Below, one piece after another: positions 59,174 to 64,000 of a stretch of DNA of 64,000 nucleotides. Source of the DNA: an uncultured Alphaproteobacteria bacterium (lineage in GTDB: Bacteria; Pseudomonadota; Alphaproteobacteria; MPNO01; UBA2964). Position 1 is the first letter of the stretch. Each line of letters opens with the position of its first letter. The stretch spans positions 384,335-448,334 of the forward strand of contig OX638326.1 in the NCBI GenBank assembly GCA_951812775.1. Reading direction: 5' to 3'. The position numbers and the translations under genes are program-made. The notes beneath the pieces were generated by a model, which was not told the origin of the DNA, ran no database searches, and saw nothing but the letters and a program-made list of their open reading frames with translations.

Positions 59174-59566
59174 ATGTCTGCCGCACTCGCCGAACAGCAA
59201 ACTAATACCCCCAAATCCGTTGAAGCCGCCATCCCTGCTGATGTCGTCGGCTTCCCGGGTGCCGGTGATCGCGATCCACAGGTTATTTCGCAGGATATCA
59301 TCGAGAATGCGATGGCAGGCGTTGAAAACCTGCTGAAAATGCCTCCCGATGAATTACGAGAAGTTATTGCTAAACGCGTCGAACTGCTCGACACCGAATT
59401 GAAAGAACGCGACGGACGTCGTAAAGCCATCGAAGAGGCACTATCAGCACAGCGTGTTTTGGACACCAAGCGTCAACAGGCCAAGCGTATAAGACGTAAA
59501 GTCAACATAGGTAGCTCCGTCGCAGCGGCTGCATTTACAGGAATTATCATCGTTTCGATGTTCTAA
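59174..59566 (+). CDS. Small protein with coiled coil and C-terminal membrane anchor, function unknown
   Basis: The 130-residue protein has a soluble N-terminal part with DVVGFPGAGDRDP, a charged helical stretch (about residues 50-105, KRVELLDTELKERDGRRKAIEEAL and on) likely to form a coiled coil, a basic cluster KRIRRK and a single hydrophobic segment at the very end (VAAAAFTGIIIVSMF). It looks like a tail-anchored inner-membrane protein. CTGGAGA precedes the ATG. It is a single-gene unit with a sigma54-like promoter and a strong terminator. I do not recognise the family. Confidence 0.7.
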   Translation: MSAALAEQQTNTPKSVEAAIPADVVGFPGAGDRDPQVISQDIIENAMAGVENLLKMPPDELREVIAKRVELLDTELKERDGRRKAIEEALSAQRVLDTKRQQAKRIRRKVNIGSSVAAAAFTGIIIVSMF

Positions 59567-59586
59567 TTTTTGTGCCGGCACAAATA

Positions 59587-59618
59587 AAAAGCGCTCCATT
59601 CCGGAGCGCTTTTTTTAT
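59587..59618. terminator. Bidirectional Rho-independent terminator
   Basis: AAAAAGCGCTCC and GGAGCGCTTTTTTT form a perfect stem with a short loop. T-runs on both strands let it serve the small plus-strand gene and the facing isochorismatase-like gene. Confidence 0.9.
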
Positions 59619-59636
59619 GGACGACACTGTTTAGAT

Positions 59637-60335
59637 CTAGGCCACTTTTGGGGTTGGAATATTTTGCAAATGTTCGACGACTTCATCAACTTTCATGACA
59701 TCGGCATATTTGTGATGCATATCGAACAGACTGACCTTGTGAATGATTTCTGAGCGGTCGAACACACATTCCTCGACGACAGAGACGTGCAATCCATACA
59801 TATGGGCCTCAAGCACACTCGCTCGGACACACCCCGATGTGCTTTCCCCACATACAATCAGGCTATCAATGCGGCGTTGATTAAGATGCGCGATTAAAGG
59901 TGTGCCGAAAAACGCGCTGGGACGTTCTTTTCGGAAGACAACATCTTCTGGTTCAGGCGCAAAATCATCCCGGATTTCGCAGTCTTCCGCCGTCGTTTTC
60001 AGGTGCACCCGCTTGGTGGAATTCACCCGGTGAGGATTAAACTGGGCGGTTACATAATAAACAGGAACACCAACTGCACGCGTAGCCGCAAATAACCGTT
60101 TTGTCGGTTCAATAGCGTTATGGGCATAAACACCGCAGCTGTTGGGATACTCATCATCCAGCTCATGAGGCAAGCCAGATCCACCTTTGTAAACGAGGTT
60201 ATAAAGATCGATGCAGAGGAGCGCCGGATTTTTGCCGATATAAGTCTCCCGGGCGTATGGAGAATAGGTTTTGATATCCTCTGTCGGAATAACATCCTTC
60301 CAGCAATGGTCCTCAAATGCGTCCGCTTTTGCCAT
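59637..60335 (-). CDS. Isochorismatase-family cysteine hydrolase
   Basis: Members include N-carbamoylsarcosine amidase, nicotinamidase and isochorismatase. The 232-residue protein has the expected catalytic triad: Asp in LLCIDLYN, Lys in FRKERPSAFFGT and Cys in CGESTSGCVRAS. The last motif and FFGTPL resemble the carbamoylsarcosine amidase-like group more than nicotinamidases, but the substrate is not certain. I chose the ATG at 60335 with GGGAG upstream; an extension to 60389 lacks similarity. It lies 62 bases after the histidine kinase. Confidence 0.82.
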   Translation of the reverse strand: MAKADAFEDHCWKDVIPTEDIKTYSPYARETYIGKNPALLCIDLYNLVYKGGSGLPHELDDEYPNSCGVYAHNAIEPTKRLFAATRAVGVPVYYVTAQFNPHRVNSTKRVHLKTTAEDCEIRDDFAPEPEDVVFRKERPSAFFGTPLIAHLNQRRIDSLIVCGESTSGCVRASVLEAHMYGLHVSVVEECVFDRSEIIHKVSLFDMHHKYADVMKVDEVVEHLQNIPTPKVA

Positions 60336-60397
60336 ATTTTTTCTCCCTAAATGAACCGGAAGTTTGAGAGAAAAAATTGGCTCATGCAAGTAGATGG

Positions 60398-61601
60398 TTA
60401 TGCAACAAGGCGCATGGGCGGAAACTCCAGCGTAACCTTGGTTCCTTCGCCCGGTTTACTCTGCAATTCCAACCGTCCCCCATGATGTTCAACTAAAGAT
60501 TTGGCGAGAGGCAGCCCTAAACCCGTCCCGGTTATATCTGGCTTGTTCGCCGCCATAACCTGTCCGAAGGGCGTCAGAGCCGTTTGCAGATCCTCCTGCC
60601 TCATACCGATGCCAGTATCATTTACCCTAATTCTCAAACCGGATTGCGCGCTTACACTTGCCAAGATACTGACTTTGCCGCCATCTGGCGTAAATTTTGA
60701 AGCATTTAAAACCAGATTGAAGAGCACCTGGCGAATACGCCGGTCATCACCCTTCAAAGCGGGTAAATCCTTGCCAATTCGAACGGCCAGTTTAATTTCT
60801 CCCGTTTCAGCGCGGCGCTTCAATAACGCTGTGCTCGCCTCAATAACCCGTGCAACGTTGACTCGTCCGCGTTTGAATTTCATTTGACCAGCTTCGATCT
60901 TGGAAAGGTCGAGAATATCGTTGATCAAAGAGACAAGATGCGCCCCACTCGCGTGGATATCCGCTGCATATTCACGATAACGTCCGGTACCGATGGGGCC
61001 AAATATTTCTTTTTCTATAACCTCAGAAAACCCCATGATCGCATTCAGCGGGGTTCTGATTTCATGACTCATATTCGCTAAGAACTCGCTCTTGGTTCGA
61101 TTCGCGTACTCCGCGCTTTCCTTAGCTTCAACAAGAGCTTGCCGCCCTTTCACACGCGATGATATGTCCCTAATGACGTTTAGCGCTGCTGGCTTGCCAT
61201 GCCAGGTGATGCCAATGCCAAGAATTTCGACATCCACCACTGAACCGTCCAACCGAAACCTTTGCTGCTCTTATGGAGACATTGCCATTCGCAACCAGCA
61301 TTCTCCGGTGCGTTGCGAGACGATCTCGTTCCTCTTCTGGAACAAAATCCGCCGAATGACGGCCAATAATCTCTTCTGGAAACTCGGCGCCAAAAAGTTT
61401 TACAGCAGCGTCGTTTACGTAAACAACGACACCGTCACAGGTTATGCGAACAGCGTCCGGCATACTCTGGACGAGCAATCGGAATCTGTTGTCACTTTCC
61501 GTATAGGAACGGGCATTCTCGAGATCGAAGACCCGTTTCCTTAGAGTCTCTAATTCGTTCAGAAGCTCCGTCTTTGTCTTTCGAACATCTTGCATGGGCA
61601 T
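60398..61601 (-). pseudogene. PAS-domain sensor histidine kinase, split by a frameshift
   Basis: The first part (61601 to about 61256) encodes an N-terminal coiled coil (KTKTELLNELETLRKRVFDLENA) and a PAS domain (FRLLVQSMPDAVRITCDGVVVYVND). The second part, in another frame down to 60398, encodes the end of PAS (LDGSVVDVEILGIG), the HisKA domain with SEFLANMSHEIRTPLNAIMGFSEV (phospho-acceptor His) and the ATPase domain with VLFNLVLNASKFTPDGG, NDTGIGM and GTGLGLPLAKSLVEHHGG. Removing one T near 61256 (AAGGTTTCGGTTGGAC) rejoins the frame as AAKVRLDGSVV. There is no membrane segment, so the kinase would be cytosolic. No response regulator gene is adjacent. The break may be real or an assembly error. 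Confidence 0.85.
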
Positions 61602-61639
61602 TTGACCAACCGTTGGTAGAACAATGCCCCCATTAATCT

Positions 61640-61670
61640 TTCTTAACCATGACAATAATATGGTTAAGAA
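61640..61670. promoter_or_regulatory. 11-base inverted repeat with TTAACCAT motifs upstream of the histidine kinase
   Basis: TTCTTAACCAT and ATGGTTAAGAA are perfect reverse complements separated by 9 bases. The site lies 39 bases upstream of the kinase ATG at 61601 and is a good operator candidate. The same 8-mer, TTAACCAT, makes up the repeat near nuoA. Confidence 0.6.
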
Positions 61671-61716
61671 GACGTTAACGAAAAAACGCCTTCACACTGC
61701 ATAAATCTGACCAGAA

Positions 61717-62949
61717 TTAATGACCGAGGATGCCATTATAATCGATTTCTTGATTGATATTTAGGGACCGCTCAACCTGCGGCATTGGGTACTTTAGCCC
61801 CGTAGCACAGTTGAAAAGGACGCATTTATCCGACCGGTCAACCTGGCCGTTCTTCAGCGCTTGCTTGTAAGCCGCAAAGGTAGCGGCACCTTCAGGACAT
61901 AGTAACAACCCGTCACTATGGGCTATTTCGGTCCGCGCCTGCTCAATCAATTCATCGTCGACAGCTATCGCAAATCCGTGGCTTTCCCGAATAGCACGTA
62001 GGATCAAGAAATCTCCAATTGCAACCGGCACGCGAATTCCCGCGGCGTAGGTTTGGGCATTCTCCCAAGGGGATGCATGCTCGGCCCCCTGCTCCCAGGC
62101 GCGGACAATTGGTGCACAACCCGACGCTTGCACGGCGACCATTTTTGGTCGATTGCTACCGATAAACCCGATTGCCTCTAACTCATCGAATGCTTTCCAC
62201 ATACCGATGAGGCCCGTACCACCACCCGTAGGATAAAAAATGACGTCTGGCAGCGTCCAGCCAAGCTGCTCTGCCAGCTCAATCCCCATCGTTTTCTTGC
62301 CTTCAATACGATAGGGTTCTTTAAGTGTTGAGCAATCAAACCAGCCGCCTGGTTCTTGGCCCTCGCCCACAATTCGACCGCAATCATTGATCAAGCCATT
62401 TACGAGAAATGTTTTCGCCCCTTGAAGTTCGATCTCCCGTGCGTTTACATCTGGCGTGTCGTCAGGACAAAAAACATAGCTTTCGATGCCTGCAAGCGAA
62501 CAATACGCGGCAAGAGCGGCCCCTGCATTGCCGTTTGTGGGCATTGCGATACGTTTGACATCAAATTCCCTGGCCATTGAGACGGCCAGTGCCAGGCCTC
62601 GCGCCTTAAAAGAACCAGTGGGAAGCCTTCCCTCATCCTTAACCAAAATCGTTTCTACGTTGAGGTCTTGAGAAGTGGTTTCTAGCGGAATGATCGGTGT
62701 CGTAACTTCTCCCAGCCGCATAACGTTTGTTTCTTGCCGAACCGGTAAGAACTCTCGGTATCGCCAAAAACCACCTTCCAGTTTTGCAGCAAGGTCATCT
62801 TTGTTCACCGCCTCACGCAAACTGGCCAAATCATAACGAACCAGAAGAGGTTTTCCCGTATCCGAAAGATTATGAAGCTGGTCAGCGGGATAATGTTTAC
62901 CGGTCTCACTGCACTCCAAATGTGTTGTGAAAGTCTGGATCTCCACCAT
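61717..62949 (-). CDS. thrC: Threonine synthase-type PLP enzyme
   Basis: Threonine synthase converts O-phosphohomoserine to threonine. The 410-residue protein has the PLP lysine in PTGSFKARG (Lys115), the phosphate loop in PTGGGTGLIGM, PTNGNAGAALAAYCSLAG and an N-terminal Cys-containing segment HLECSETGKHYPADQLHNL. This architecture fits the shorter class of threonine synthase; related fold-type II lyases cannot be fully excluded. It lies ten bases after an amino-acid ABC transporter ATPase, an unusual pairing. Confidence 0.82.
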   Translation of the reverse strand: MVEIQTFTTHLECSETGKHYPADQLHNLSDTGKPLLVRYDLASLREAVNKDDLAAKLEGGFWRYREFLPVRQETNVMRLGEVTTPIIPLETTSQDLNVETILVKDEGRLPTGSFKARGLALAVSMAREFDVKRIAMPTNGNAGAALAAYCSLAGIESYVFCPDDTPDVNAREIELQGAKTFLVNGLINDCGRIVGEGQEPGGWFDCSTLKEPYRIEGKKTMGIELAEQLGWTLPDVIFYPTGGGTGLIGMWKAFDELEAIGFIGSNRPKMVAVQASGCAPIVRAWEQGAEHASPWENAQTYAAGIRVPVAIGDFLILRAIRESHGFAIAVDDELIEQARTEIAHSDGLLLCPEGAATFAAYKQALKNGQVDRSDKCVLFNCATGLKYPMPQVERSLNINQEIDYNGILGH

Positions 62950-62959
62950 GTAAAACCTT

Positions 62960-63700
62960 TCAGTGTTGCAAAATTCTGCTCAAAAACTGCTTTGTGCGGT
63001 CAGATTTTGGTGCGGTGAAAAATTCTGACGGCGGAGCTTCCTCGATGACCCGTCCTTCATCCAGGAAAACGATGCGGTCAGCCATCGCACGTGCCAACCC
63101 CATCTCATGAGTTACGCAGACCATTGTCATACCGCCATCTGCCAATTCGGCAATGACACCAAGTACCTCCTTAATCATTTCTGGGTCGAGCGCCGAGGTT
63201 GGTTCATCAAACAACATAATTGCGGGCTCCATGCAGAGCGCACGGGCAATTGCCACACGTTGCTGTTGGCCCCCCGAGAGCTGTAGTGGAAATTTCTTGG
63301 CCTGTTCAGGAATATGAACGCGCTCCAAATACTCTTTCGCACGCTCCTTTGCGACACTTTCTGAAAGCCCCAAACTGCGGACGGGTGCCAGGCAAAGGTT
63401 CTCTTCAACTGTCAGATGGGGGAAAAGGTTAAATTGCTGAAAAACCATCCCAACAGTTTTGCGAACCTGTTCAACCGCCAACGGCCCCTCTGCTAAATCA
63501 ATCTGATTTACCGTAATGCGGCCGGAATCAGTGGATTCAAGTCTATTGATGCATCGGACAAGAGTCGATTTCCCTGAACCAGAGGGTCCGCACACGACAA
63601 TACGTTCTCCGGACTTTACATTCAGGGTTACGCCATCCAATGCCTGATGGGTGCCAAACCATTTATGGACGCGTTCAACAGCTATTACCGGTTCTGACAT
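62960..63700 (-). CDS. Polar amino-acid ABC transporter ATP-binding protein
   Basis: This is a GlnQ/AapP-type ATPase that powers uptake of polar amino acids. The 246-residue protein has Walker A GPSGSGKST, signature [15 protein letters not shown] and Walker B IMLFDEPTSALDPEM, and the family stretch GMVFQQFNLFPHLTVEENL. It follows the permease gene by 12 bases. The exact substrate is unknown. Confidence 0.92.
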   Translation of the reverse strand: MSEPVIAVERVHKWFGTHQALDGVTLNVKSGERIVVCGPSGSGKSTLVRCINRLESTDSGRITVNQIDLAEGPLAVEQVRKTVGMVFQQFNLFPHLTVEENLCLAPVRSLGLSESVAKERAKEYLERVHIPEQAKKFPLQLSGGQQQRVAIARALCMEPAIMLFDEPTSALDPEMIKEVLGVIAELADGGMTMVCVTHEMGLARAMADRIVFLDEGRVIEEAPPSEFFTAPKSDRTKQFLSRILQH

Positions 63701-63712
63701 CTGATACCCAAT

Positions 63713-64000
63713 TCAAACACGATGTGTGTTGCTCCGCAGCTCAATACCTTTGCTCATTCGGGACAGGCTGAAGCAAATCGCCCAATATATAATTCCTGCG
63801 AAAACATATCCTTCCGCCGCAAGACCGAGCCATTCCTGATCATTAAGGCTTGCCTGAATGATACCAAGAAAATCAAACATGCCGATGATCAGTACCAACG
63901 TCGTATCCTTGAACAGGGCGATAACGGTATTCAATAGCCCTGGAATTACGTGCCGAAGGGCCTGCGGCAGGATCACATAATACATCGTCCGCCAGTAACC
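63713..64000 (-). CDS. Amino-acid ABC transporter permease, partial (C-terminal part)
   Basis: The reading frame is open to the end of the window, so the N-terminal part lies outside. The visible 96 residues contain the permease signature around MYYVILPQALRHVIPGLLNTVIALFKDTTLV, the loop that docks the ATPase, and the last one or two membrane segments. It belongs with the ATPase downstream. Confidence 0.9.
   Translation of the reverse strand, partial: GYWRTMYYVILPQALRHVIPGLLNTVIALFKDTTLVLIIGMFDFLGIIQASLNDQEWLGLAAEGYVFAGIIYWAICFSLSRMSKGIELRSNTHRV

Overview
The window is chromosomal DNA of an alphaproteobacterium, most likely a marine Rhodospirillales-type lineage. The evidence is gene order and gene content: lpxI in place of lpxH, short proline-tRNA ligase without an editing insert, RNase J, a DUF1467 protein next to RNase J, type III pantothenate kinase, and a single nuoA-N block with separate nuoC and nuoD. 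No plasmid or phage backbone and no CRISPR array were seen.

Layout. 1-14.25 kb (minus strand) is the classic translation/envelope run rpsB-tsf-pyrH-frr-uppS-cdsA-dxr-rseP-bamA-skp-lpxD-fabZ-lpxA-lpxI-lpxB, closed by a terminator that overlaps the end of lpxB. 14.4-21.4 kb (minus) is dnaE-lolD-lolC-proS, followed upstream by a small exported protein of unknown function. 21.9-26.4 kb is accessory: a purine permease on the plus strand faces a 3-methyladenine glycosylase (tag), and a 2,562-bp IS1595-type element sits between them. 26.4-44.0 kb (minus) is DUF1467-rnj-coaX-birA-nuoN...nuoA. 44-49.1 kb holds a bicupin gene, a small membrane protein, tRNA-Asp, an acyl-CoA ligase plus UbiD decarboxylase pair and tRNA-Val, all lying between nuoA and hupB. 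49.2-56.0 kb is hupB-lon-clpX-clpP-tig-tRNA-Leu. 56-64 kb is mixed metabolism: NAD(P)HX repair, a crotonase, a small tail-anchored protein with a sigma54-like promoter, an isochorismatase-like hydrolase, a frameshifted PAS histidine kinase, threonine synthase and an amino-acid ABC transporter that runs off the window.

The most interesting object is the element at 23338-25899. It has 25-bp terminal inverted repeats (one mismatch), a perfect 8-bp target duplication (TATTTTTT), a strong promoter formed partly by its right terminal repeat, an IS1595-family transposase broken by two one-base insertions, and two intact passenger genes downstream of it: a 269-residue protein I do not recognise and a PIN-domain nuclease-like protein, coupled by a TAATG overlap. 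Insertion also replaced the last nine codons of tag with transposon sequence; the original tail can still be read on the far side of the element, which confirms the insertion event.

Other points include reading-frame breaks (transposase, histidine kinase, a small membrane protein, possibly the tail of trigger factor), clustered TTAACCAT-type motifs in two intergenic regions, a DnaA-box-like palindrome upstream of dnaE, and a crotonase lacking both usual catalytic glutamates. Some single-base frame breaks could be assembly errors.
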